NCBI GenBank assembly: GCA_017541205.1
Contig: JAFXZO010000002.1
Coordinates: 1 to 43,487 of the forward strand
DNA: 43,487 nt
Reading direction: 5' to 3'
DNA from: Clostridia bacterium
Lineage (GTDB): Bacteria; Bacillota; Clostridia; Christensenellales; Aristaeellaceae
The first letter of the stretch is position 1. The number at the start of each line of letters is the position of its first letter. Shown here piece after piece: positions 7,746-14,355 of this stretch. Made by a program: the position numbers and the translations under genes. Under the pieces are notes generated by a model. It was not told where the DNA came from. It saw only the letters and a list, made by a program, of their open reading frames with translations, and searched no databases.

Positions 7746-7767
7746 CCGCGTAACGCATGCCATTCAA

Positions 7768-7803
7768 AATAAAAAAAGCCTCCCTGAATGATTCAGGAAG
7801 CCT
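7768..7803 (-). terminator. intrinsic terminator of the DUF2828 gene
   Basis: Read on the minus strand, a 12-bp stem with one mismatch and a three-base loop (core TTCCTGAA/TTCAGGGA) is followed by seven T. It lies just after the stop of the minus-strand gene and between two convergent genes. The plus-strand side has no T-tract. Confidence 0.82.
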
Positions 7804-7818
7804 GGTCCGGGGAAGAAT

Positions 7819-9318
7819 TCACGCGTGGATCATGCTGTACCGCGCGGCGTTCAGCACGCGGAGCATATTATCCATGGGGGTGATGTTGCCGTCGAATTTT
7901 TCCTTGAGGGCATGGACGGCCGCGCCGCTCTGAAGGGCGGCGCCCTTGGTGCGGGCGGTCACGGGCGTCTGCGTCTGCCAGCTGTTCACGTTATGGAACA
8001 CCACGGCGGGCATCCGGTAGCCGCAATCCTCAAACTTGGCCCGGCACGCTTCGTACACCGTTTTATCCGGGTCGCGCACGGCGCGGTTGAACTCCATATC
8101 GGAAAAGATATAGAGCACGGCGGGCATTTCCTCCTGCTTGGCGCCGTTTTCCACGGCGGTGTACAGGATCAGATCGAACACCGCTTCCAGGTTGGTGCTC
8201 ATGCCCCAGGGCAGGGTGCCCAGGTAGCGCAGCTTATCCTGCAGGGTTTCCCCGTGGATCTCCACCAAATGCGGCGTGCTTTCAAAGGTGATGAGGCAGT
8301 TATGGAACAGCCCCGGACACCTTTCGGCGCAGTACAGGCCCATGGCCTGGGAAATCAGCGCGGGCATCAGCGGGCCGCGGGCGCAGTACATGGAGCCGGA
8401 GGTATCCACCACGCTGATGGCGTTGGCGCTTCCGATTGCCCCGGGAAGCCAATCCCAAAGCCGCTCCAGGGTTTCTAAGCCGCCGGGCGCGCGCTCCGCC
8501 CATCTGCCGCCCTGAAAGAAGGGCCGCAGCACTTCATAGGGGAACAGCGTATCCGTGTGGATGCACTGATCGCCGTTTTTTACGTCCAGCAGGTATTGCT
8601 CAAAGCGCGCTTTGTCCTTTTTCTCAAAGGCGCGGCGGTATTTGAGCATGGCCTGGGAGGGCACGGAAGCGTATTGGATCTTTTCGGGCTGCCTGTTTGT
8701 CAGGCTCCGTTCGGTCAATCCGATGCGGGCGCGCAGGGCGGTCAGCAGGGCGCGGTATTCCCGGGGGTCCATGCCCAGCGCGGCGATCAGCCGGCGGGCC
8801 GCGGCGCAGGTCCTGGGGCTGGAGGTGTTGTCCGAGGGCAGCCATTTTGCCAGCAGGGAGATATGCGCGTTTTCGTCGCCCAGCCCGCGCTTTTTGAGGG
8901 CGGCCCGGTCGTCGTCCAATTGCAGACGGATCACCCGCACGGCTTCCGCTTCCGCCGGGGTGCCCAGCAGGCAGAGCAGATCATCCCAACGGCCAAACTC
9001 CGCCACATAGCGCGCGTTCTTGACGGCGGTCTTGGGCCAGGTGAAGGCCACGTGGCGCAGCAGGGTCCGAAACAGCGTCCTTTCGCCCATGCCGCCGCGG
9101 ATGTCCCTTAAGTAGAAAAGCAGCTTCGCCGCCAGGTCCGCCTTCTCGATATAGGCCCGGTCGAACAGGCGGATCTGTTCTTTTTTGCTCCGATAGCGCA
9201 TGCCGCCCGCCACGGCGAAGAAATCCAGGCAGGCGTCGCCGGTGCTGCCGTGGGTCTTGGCCCCGTTCAGGGTGCGGGTGTAATTGGCCCGGGTTTTCAG
9301 GTTTTCCAGATAGCTCAT
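7819..9318 (-). CDS. DUF2828 / TROVE-like vWA-domain protein (Ro60-like)
   Basis: 499 residues with RBS GGAGG before the ATG at 9318. The N-terminal part (about 1-280) has the pattern of the DUF2828/TROVE helical repeats, including LLFYLRDIRGGMGER (about 67-80) and FGRWDDLLCLLG (about 108-119). The C-terminal part is a von Willebrand A domain with an intact MIDAS motif, SVVDTSGSM (D305, S307, S309), and a later FSDMEF aspartate. Ro60/Rsr proteins bind misfolded or Y RNAs through this kind of ring and act with exoribonucleases; RNA binding here is inferred from domain order. The gene stands alone, with its own terminator and about 1 kb of gene-free DNA upstream where a partner RNA might be looked for. 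Confidence 0.8.
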   Translation of the reverse strand: MSYLENLKTRANYTRTLNGAKTHGSTGDACLDFFAVAGGMRYRSKKEQIRLFDRAYIEKADLAAKLLFYLRDIRGGMGERTLFRTLLRHVAFTWPKTAVKNARYVAEFGRWDDLLCLLGTPAEAEAVRVIRLQLDDDRAALKKRGLGDENAHISLLAKWLPSDNTSSPRTCAAARRLIAALGMDPREYRALLTALRARIGLTERSLTNRQPEKIQYASVPSQAMLKYRRAFEKKDKARFEQYLLDVKNGDQCIHTDTLFPYEVLRPFFQGGRWAERAPGGLETLERLWDWLPGAIGSANAISVVDTSGSMYCARGPLMPALISQAMGLYCAERCPGLFHNCLITFESTPHLVEIHGETLQDKLRYLGTLPWGMSTNLEAVFDLILYTAVENGAKQEEMPAVLYIFSDMEFNRAVRDPDKTVYEACRAKFEDCGYRMPAVVFHNVNSWQTQTPVTARTKGAALQSGAAVHALKEKFDGNITPMDNMLRVLNAARYSMIHA

Positions 9319-10256
9319 GCTTGTTTCCTCCTTTCCTTCGTGCTGACGGCATTTCAGCCGCCGCGAGGACAGGGAAGCGCCATCGGGAGATTCGTCGAGC
9401 CTCTCCCAAACGCGCCGCGCGGAGGTGTTTCCGCCGGCTGAACCACCGTTCCTTCGGTCTTTTCACCTGCCCGAAGGCCGGGACGGAAAAAGCGGCGCGC
9501 CCCTGCCTGCGGGGCGGGCCGGACGCTGCGGGCATTTCAGCCTTCGCATCCGTTCGCTTTCTTCGCCGGAGGCCGTCCTCGCCTCCGCGTTCCGTTCTGA
9601 TCGCTGCTTCCTTGCCCTCCCCGTTTCGGGAAGGGTATGCCAGAGAATGCTCCGCGCGGTTCCTCCCGTTGAAAAACCGTGCGTCATGCCGCGTTCTTCA
9701 CGCTGCCTGCCCTTCGTTCCCGTTCCGTTTCTTCCGGGCCAGGCCATGCCGCGCTTTTTTTCGCCGTTTAGATGCCGCGTTTCCCACGCCGGTCGTGACG
9801 GGCGCCTCTATGAACCGAAGGGAAAAAATGGATACTTCATCAGACGCGAAGATGATTCTTCAAAAAATGTTGCGTATTTGTCAGTCTACTTCATGTTCAA
9901 CCCATACTCCTTTCGGAACGGTTGCGCTTCGAAGAGCAAAAGATACTTCACGGCCTGGGGTGTCGCTTTCCCCTGCGGTGGTATTCCTTCATTTGCTTAT
10001 CCTGACATGCGCTGCTGTATGCGCCTATATCCAGGAGGAATTCCTTCGGTTCACCCAAGCGGGTCCTCTGGCTGCTTGGTCAGCCGGAAGGAAGGCGGAG
10101 CGCCCTCCTTCCGGGCTGCGTGTTCGTTTGTCAAGGTGCCTTTCGGCGGGAGGCTCTTTGCTTTCCCTGCCGACGCGCTTAGGATAGCACGAAACGGGCG
10201 GCTTGTCATTCAACCGGTAGTTTAACTTTTTTCAGCCGCTTTTGGTCAAAAATCAG
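9319..10256. other. about 0.94 kb without a supported gene, pyrimidine-rich on the plus strand
   Basis: Two long plus-strand frames (about 9321-10187 and 9425-10225) overlap here, but both give low-complexity Arg/Pro/Ser/Phe-rich peptides without domain signature. The lack of stops is explained by scarcity of A in stop contexts. Features seen: the sequence GCATTTCAGCC twice (near 9350 and 9532), several TTCCTTCG tracts, and a stable hairpin where GGAAGGAGGG faces CCTTCCTTCC near 10085-10112. On the minus strand TGACAA-16-TATCCT near 10185-10210 could start a long leader or a small RNA. I cannot match it to tmRNA, RNase P or a tRNA-like Y RNA. Confidence 0.5.
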
Positions 10257-10285
10257 TTGACATTTCCATCCGCCCGGCGTATAAT
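10257..10285 (+). promoter_or_regulatory. consensus sigma-A promoter of the XRE gene
   Basis: TTGACA (10257-10262), a 17-base spacer, and TATAAT (10280-10285): a perfect match to consensus. The leader to the start codon is about 135 bases. Confidence 0.9.
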
Positions 10286-10426
10286 CACCCTTGCTTCACC
10301 GCGGACGCTTCTGATACGATTACGCCCATCCCGATCCAAACGATCCCCGAGGATCGCTTCGCCGTTGCCTCTTTCCGTTTCGACGGGCTCGCGCCGTCGT
10401 TTCGTGCCGGAAGGGAGATGGAAGCA

Positions 10427-10798
10427 ATGTATACGCAAACCGCGTTCCCGGTCATCGATCTGGCGAAGACCGGCGCCAGCATCGAGCAGCACCGGCGCAG
10501 GGCCGGCCTGAGCGTGCGGGAGGTGCAGACCTATTTCGGGTTTGAGTACCCGCAGGCCATTTATAAGTGGCAGCACGGCGAGTGCCTGCCCACGGTGGAT
10601 AACCTGCTGGCCCTGGCAAGGCTCCTGCGGGTGTCCATGGAGGATCTCCTGGTGTACGACGACCAGGAGCATTTTTTTGCTCTTTTTTCAGCGCCCGAAG
10701 ACGCCGGCGGCGCTTCTTCCCGGGGGCCGTTATTCCGTTCCGCTTTTCTGCGCGAAAAGGCGGAGGACGCGTTCTTTATTCTGTACCTTGACGAATGA
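10427..10798 (+). CDS. XRE-family helix-turn-helix protein
   Basis: About 123 residues. The ATG at 10427 (MYTQTAFPVIDLA...) has GGGAG nine bases upstream; the in-frame ATG at 10418 overlaps that RBS and is less likely. Residues about 18-75 form the XRE/Cro helix-turn-helix: ASIEQHRRRAGLSVREVQ, then YPQAIYKWQHGECLPTVDNLLALARLL. The remaining 45 residues carry no recognisable domain. It has a perfect promoter, stands alone and lies 67 bases before the hxlR-type gene. Target genes are unknown. Confidence 0.85.
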   Translation: MYTQTAFPVIDLAKTGASIEQHRRRAGLSVREVQTYFGFEYPQAIYKWQHGECLPTVDNLLALARLLRVSMEDLLVYDDQEHFFALFSAPEDAGGASSRGPLFRSAFLREKAEDAFFILYLDE

Positions 10799-10806
10799 CT
10801 GATAAT

Positions 10807-10844
10807 ATTCTAAAATTGATGCAACATTCATTTTAGAATGTAAC
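10807..10844 (+). promoter_or_regulatory. promoter overlapped by a 10-bp inverted repeat (probable HxlR operator)
   Basis: ATTCTAAAAT (10807-10816) and ATTTTAGAAT (10830-10839) are perfect inverted repeats 13 bases apart. A second nested palindrome, ACATTC-ATTTTA-GAATGT, covers the right arm. TTGATG (10816-10821) and TGTAAC (10839-10844), 17 bases apart, form a plausible promoter inside it. This is the arrangement expected for autoregulation by the downstream HxlR protein. Confidence 0.65.
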
Positions 10845-10865
10845 AGCAAACTTGGAGGTGCACCT

Positions 10866-11201
10866 ATGCTGACGAAGGAAGAACTGCCGGATTGCCCGGT
10901 CGCTACTACTGTTCAATTGATCGGCAATAAGTGGAAACTGCTGATTTTGCGCAATCTGCTGGCCCGGCCCTGGCGCTTCAACGAGATGCTGCGCTCCATC
11001 CCCGGCATCAGCCAGAAGGTGCTGACGGATAACCTGCGGGTATTGGAAACGGACGGAATCATCATCCGCACGGTGTATCCGGAGGTGCCGCCCCGGGTGG
11101 AGTATTCTCTGAGCGAATTGGGCGATTCCATGCGGCCCATCATTCAGGCCATGGAAGCCTGGGGAAAAGGCTATCAGCAGATGGTAAGAGCAGCAGAATA
11201 A
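10866..11201 (+). CDS. HxlR-family winged-helix regulator
   Basis: 111 residues, RBS GGAGGTG (10854-10860). It has the HxlR signature: DCPVATTVQLIGNKWKLLILRNLL (split by the conserved GNKWK), FNEMLRSIPGISQKVLTDNLR and a wing ending VPPRVEYSLSELG. The cysteine in CPV near position 10 is the conserved residue that senses quinones, diamide or aldehydes in relatives such as YodB, CatR and HypR. It converges with the minus-strand operon encoding an MDR-type reductase and a PNPOx-like protein, and HxlR regulators commonly control such enzymes, so it may govern the island. A direct link is not shown. Confidence 0.9.
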   Translation: MLTKEELPDCPVATTVQLIGNKWKLLILRNLLARPWRFNEMLRSIPGISQKVLTDNLRVLETDGIIIRTVYPEVPPRVEYSLSELGDSMRPIIQAMEAWGKGYQQMVRAAE

Positions 11202-11217
11202 ACCAACTTGAACAAAC

Positions 11218-11253
11218 AGCGCCCAGTCGATAAGAGACTGAGCGCTTTTGTTT
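11218..11253. terminator. bidirectional terminator between convergent genes
   Basis: AGCGCCCAGTC (11218-11228) and GACTGAGCGCT (11236-11246) pair with one mismatch, followed by TTTTGTTT. On the minus strand the stem is followed by a GTTTGTT run. It separates the hxlR-type gene from the convergent PNPOx-like gene. Confidence 0.82.
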
Positions 11254-11800
11254 ATTCTGCTGCATCAAATTTATTGGGTAGATGGTAGGTCTTATTGGGT
11301 AGCTCCGGCGAGAAGGAAGCAAATTCTGCCCAGGCTTCGGTGAGATAGTAACCGATCACTACGTCCCGATGATTGCCAAACTGGCTTGTCAGCACCGGGC
11401 TGTTTTCAAAGCAGCGGTCGATGATCGCCTGATCTGTGGTGAAGTTCACCTTGCCGCCCAGCCGCACATAAGTCATGGTCTCCTGATCGCAGACACAAAG
11501 CTGGATGTAGGAATGGGCCAGCAATTCCTTGTAGGATGTATAGAAGGTGACGGTATCGAAGTACAGCACCCCGTCTTCCTCAAATTTGAACTCGATAGGC
11601 CGGATCTGCGGATTGCCGTCCAGGCCCAGGGTGGTGGCATATTGCAGCGGGAAGCGATGGAACACATCCACTACCACGCTGAGGCCGTCCTCATAATTCA
11701 GCGATTTGAAAAAGTCCAGCGTGGATTGTTCCGCATGGGCAGCCATCGTCATCCCTCCCAATACCATGATACAGAGCAGCAATGCAATCAGCTTCTTCAT
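11252..11800 (-). CDS. exported PNPOx-like (FMN-binding split barrel) protein
   Basis: 182 residues. A clear signal peptide (MKKLIALLLCIMVLGG..., cleavage near AHA/E) precedes a split-barrel domain: ATTLGLDGNPQIRPIEFKF, GVLYFDTVTFYTSYKELL and YVRLGGKVNF are typical of pyridoxamine-phosphate-oxidase-like flavin proteins. Members are nearly always cytoplasmic, so export is odd. It is the last gene of the minus-strand operon; its ATG overlaps the stop of the MDR-type gene (ATGA), which implies coupled translation. No lipobox is visible. It may bind a flavin or F420-like cofactor outside the cell and act on the same pathway as the upstream genes; the substrate is unknown. Confidence 0.82.
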   Translation of the reverse strand: MKKLIALLLCIMVLGGMTMAAHAEQSTLDFFKSLNYEDGLSVVVDVFHRFPLQYATTLGLDGNPQIRPIEFKFEEDGVLYFDTVTFYTSYKELLAHSYIQLCVCDQETMTYVRLGGKVNFTTDQAIIDRCFENSPVLTSQFGNHRDVVIGYYLTEAWAEFASFSPELPNKTYHLPNKFDAAE

Positions 11801-12744
11801 TCGACCACCACCACGATCTTTCCGTCTACGCCCTTGTCCTGGGCCATGCAGGCCTCCCGGATGGTGTTCAGGGTAAACATCGCCCCGTATTCGGGCACAA
11901 TGCGCTTTTCATTCAGGAAAGCAAACAAAGCGTCCACGATTTCCTGGGTGGGATAATTGCTGAAAAAGCCAGTGAGATAGACACCGTTGGGAATATCCTT
12001 GATGGGATCGAAATTGTTGAGGGCATACACGCCGCCCAGAATGCCGGTATCACAGACGATGCCGCCTTTTTCCACGGCAAGCAGCGTGTCCTTCAGGTTT
12101 CGCGGGCCTACCAAGTCCAGCGCTTTGGTAACACCCTGCACCTTGCCCTGCAATTCCCCATCATCCAACACCTGCTCGTCCGCAGCGGCGATCAAGGGCA
12201 GCTTGGCTTCCCGATGGGTGGTGGCAATAACTTTGCAGCCCAAGGCTTTGCCGATCTGGATGGCGGCATAACCCAACGCGCAGGTAGCACCGCGGATCAG
12301 CAGGATGTCTTCTTTCTTTAATTGCAGGCACTCAAACAGGCTGCCCCAGGCGGTAAAGAAGGTTTCCGGCACGGCAGCCAGAGAAGCCCAATCCAACTGC
12401 GTTTCCACAGGAAAGACATGATGAATGGGCAAAAGCGCATATTCGGCATAGCTGCCGTCAAAGCTGCGGCCCATGCCACCCATGAGGGCGATCACCTTCT
12501 GGCCCTGCCGCCAGCCGCTGTCAGAGGGATCGGCGATCTCACCCACACACTCGATGCCGGGGATCACGGGCTTTTGAATATAAGGCGCTTTGATCTCCTC
12601 ATACCGCAAAATCTGTTCGGAATGGTTCATACCGAAGCCCTTCACCTTTACCAGTACCCAGCCGGACTTGACTGTAGGAATGGGTACTTCGGTAAGCCGA
12701 ACCGCCTCGCCATGGGTCACGGCGCTGATCTGCATCGCTTTCAT
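11797..12744 (-). CDS. MDR-superfamily NAD(P)H:quinone oxidoreductase-like protein
   Basis: About 315 residues from the ATG at 12744, with GAGGAGG upstream. The N-terminal GroES-like fold is recognisable (GFGMNHSEQILR, PGIECVGEIADPSD, GQKVIALMGG) and the Rossmann part carries LIRGATCALGYAAIQIGKAL, a variant nucleotide-binding motif. The structural zinc cysteines of classic alcohol dehydrogenases are absent, which fits the quinone reductase branch. Its start overlaps the radical SAM stop (ATGA) and its stop overlaps the next start (ATGA), so the three genes are tightly coupled. Reduction of a reactive carbonyl or quinone, or a redox step tied to peptide maturation, is inferred. Confidence 0.88.
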   Translation of the reverse strand: MKAMQISAVTHGEAVRLTEVPIPTVKSGWVLVKVKGFGMNHSEQILRYEEIKAPYIQKPVIPGIECVGEIADPSDSGWRQGQKVIALMGGMGRSFDGSYAEYALLPIHHVFPVETQLDWASLAAVPETFFTAWGSLFECLQLKKEDILLIRGATCALGYAAIQIGKALGCKVIATTHREAKLPLIAAADEQVLDDGELQGKVQGVTKALDLVGPRNLKDTLLAVEKGGIVCDTGILGGVYALNNFDPIKDIPNGVYLTGFFSNYPTQEIVDALFAFLNEKRIVPEYGAMFTLNTIREACMAQDKGVDGKIVVVVE

Positions 12745-13814
12745 AGCGTTTCCTCCTCGCATAGCTTTTCCCCGGTCAAATCGTTCTTCGTTTTCCAGCA
12801 TTGAGGGTCTACGTCGTAGAAATCTCCATGGGCTCCACTGGCTACCGCCGGGCAGCCCCGGCACCAGGCTTTCAGCTCGCACCTGGCGCACTTCTTAAAC
12901 TTGTCGTATTCCCGGTACTGTTCCATTTCGCATACCCACAGATCGGCCAGGCGATCCTGGAATGCGTTGCCCACTTTGCTGTTCTGCACCCGGCGGCAGG
13001 CGAACACGTCGCCATTGGGCAGGATGGTCATATGGCAGTTGCCGCAGTTGCAGCCGCCGTAGATCATATCGGGATCGGCGTTGGCCGGCAGCTTGAACTC
13101 CCCGGTCTCATACTGGTACAGCGTCCACAGGTGATCCTTGCGGTTGAAATAGGTGTCGTATCCCGCCGCCTCATAGGCCTTGAATTTGGCGTCGCAGATT
13201 TCCAGCAGATGCCGGTATTCCTGGGGCGTCATGCCCGTGTCTTTTTCCTCGCTGGTGGGACAGTAACGGGCAAAAGCATAGACGTTGGCTCCTGCCTTCA
13301 CCACTTCATCGATGATGCCGGGTACTTCGTGGATGTTGGTGCCGCTCACCGTGGTCATCACTACGCTGCGGATGCCTGCGTTGTTGATGGTCTGAATTTT
13401 CTCAAGCGTCGTCCGGTAGCTGCCGGGCTTGCGGAACCAATCATGGGTCTGCTCCAGACCGTCAATGGACAGCTGATACTTTTCACAACCCAGCAGCTTC
13501 ATGCGCTGGCAGACCTCGTTCGTCAAATGGAAGGGGTTGCCCATGATGGTGAAGGGAATCTGTTTGACTGCCAGCAGCTCCAGCAACGGCCAGAAATCCT
13601 TATGCAGGATAGGATCGCCACCGGTAATATAGAAATAAGGCAGCCGGTCATACATAGCACAGAAATCCTCGCAATTAGCCACCACCTCCTGCATCTGCTC
13701 CCAGGTCATGCTGTCCAGGCGCTTGCAATTATCCTCAGCAAAGATATAGCAATGCTTGCACCGCTGGTCACAGTCGTCGGTGATATGCCATTGGAAAGCG
13801 AAATACTGTTTCAT
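12741..13814 (-). CDS. radical SAM/SPASM peptide maturase of an ACGX-type system
   Basis: About 357 residues from the ATG at 13814 (MKQYFAFQWHITDDC...), with AGTGAGG nine bases upstream; a GTG five codons earlier is less likely. The radical SAM motif is CDQRCKHCY (CxxxCxxC), followed by YFYITGGDP. The C-terminal SPASM domain has CNCGNCHMTILPNGDVFACRR and later CARCELKAWCRGCPAVA...DPQC, enough cysteines for two auxiliary Fe-S clusters. The gene directly follows a Cys-rich ACGA-repeat peptide, which fits a RiPP maturase forming thioether or similar crosslinks. I recall that the TIGRFAM collection names an ACGX radical SAM/SPASM system; I could not check this. The next gene overlaps by ATGA. Confidence 0.92.
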   Translation of the reverse strand: MKQYFAFQWHITDDCDQRCKHCYIFAEDNCKRLDSMTWEQMQEVVANCEDFCAMYDRLPYFYITGGDPILHKDFWPLLELLAVKQIPFTIMGNPFHLTNEVCQRMKLLGCEKYQLSIDGLEQTHDWFRKPGSYRTTLEKIQTINNAGIRSVVMTTVSGTNIHEVPGIIDEVVKAGANVYAFARYCPTSEEKDTGMTPQEYRHLLEICDAKFKAYEAAGYDTYFNRKDHLWTLYQYETGEFKLPANADPDMIYGGCNCGNCHMTILPNGDVFACRRVQNSKVGNAFQDRLADLWVCEMEQYREYDKFKKCARCELKAWCRGCPAVASGAHGDFYDVDPQCWKTKNDLTGEKLCEEETL

Positions 13815-13840
13815 GACTGAATGCCTCACTTAATCTCAGG

Positions 13841-13872
13841 ATGCTCCGGCAGCCAGGGCGTAGCCGGAGCAT
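13841..13872 (-). terminator. stem-loop between precursor peptide and maturase
   Basis: ATGCTCCGGC and GCCGGAGCAT form a perfect 10-bp stem around a 12-base loop. On the minus strand it lies between the peptide stop (13893) and the maturase start (13814). No T-tract follows, so partial termination or protection of the precursor mRNA 3' end is more likely than full termination. Such devices raise the peptide-to-enzyme ratio in RiPP operons. Confidence 0.65.
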
Positions 13873-13892
13873 GGGTAGGTCGAAAAAGAAAA

Positions 13893-14132
13893 TTACTTGT
13901 CGCCAGCGCCACAGGCAGCTCCGCATGCAGCGGGCTTTTTTTCCTCGGCGGGCTTGTCAGCAGCACCGCAGGCGGCGGGCTTTTCCTCAGCGGGCTTGTC
14001 AGCAGCGCCACAGGCGGCACCGCAGGCAGCGGGCTTCTTCTCTTCGGCGGGCTTATCGCTCGCGCCGCAGGCAGCGCCACACGCCGCAGGAGCCATCTGC
14101 ACATTCCAGGAAGCCAGATTCTTCAGAGCCAT
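13893..14132 (-). CDS. Cys-rich ACGA-repeat peptide, likely RiPP precursor
   Basis: 79 residues with RBS AAGGAGG ten bases before the ATG. A short leader-like start (MALKNLASWNVQMAPA) is followed by seven ACGA units in blocks of 2, 2, 1 and 2, separated by linkers of the form (S/A)DKPAEEK(K)PA, ending GDK. All seven cysteines are in ACGA units. The linkers are charged and proline-containing, the repeat blocks small and flexible. It is the first gene of the operon and lies just before a radical SAM/SPASM gene, the normal RiPP arrangement. No double-glycine leader or exporter is nearby, so the product may remain inside the cell, for example as a metal-binding peptide. The reaction and product are unknown. 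Confidence 0.88.
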   Translation of the reverse strand: MALKNLASWNVQMAPAACGAACGASDKPAEEKKPAACGAACGAADKPAEEKPAACGAADKPAEEKKPAACGAACGAGDK

Positions 14133-14202
14133 GTGTTCGTCCTCCTTATCAGATTCGGGAGGCTATCCCGTGTTTTCACAATACAGGAAAAAAGATGACA
14201 GC

Positions 14203-14276
14203 ACAAGTACGCACCTTTTTGTAACTACCCCACAGTTATAAAAAGGTAACTATGTAATAAAAAGGTGCGTACTTGT
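14203..14276. promoter_or_regulatory. 18-bp perfect inverted repeat over divergent promoters
   Basis: ACAAGTACGCACCTTTTT (14203-14220) is repeated in inverted orientation at 14259-14276, with 38 bases between. The outer end of each arm (ACTTGT) supplies the -35 of a divergent promoter: TTGTGC-17-TATTGT toward the ACGA peptide and TTGTTT-18-TATGCT toward the repeat protein. A smaller imperfect palindrome, TTGTAACT-N7-AGTTATAA, lies in the centre. This strongly suggests one regulator controlling both transcripts; HxlR or XRE proteins of the island are candidates. Confidence 0.75.
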
Positions 14277-14355
14277 TTTTGGTTTTTCACGTCTGTTATG
14301 CTATGTGCGTCGGCAGGAAAGCCGATGAGAAAAATGTCGAAGGAGACGAAACAAA

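Noticed and set aside
6048-7763. 571-codon minus-strand frame opposite the second ABC exporter gene
   Set aside because: Same kind of antisense shadow, rich in His, Asp and Gln and lacking any recognisable domain; the plus strand has complete Walker and signature motifs.
9321-10225. Two long overlapping plus-strand open frames (288 and 266 codons)
   Set aside because: Both overlap each other without stops because the strand is pyrimidine-rich. Their peptides are biased (Arg, Pro, Ser, Phe, Cys) with no domain pattern, and no RBS marks their starts.
13897-14241. Plus-strand Ala/Ser-rich frame opposite the ACGA-repeat peptide
   Set aside because: It is the mirror of the repeat gene; the minus-strand frame has a strong RBS, a sensible start and the neighbouring maturase.
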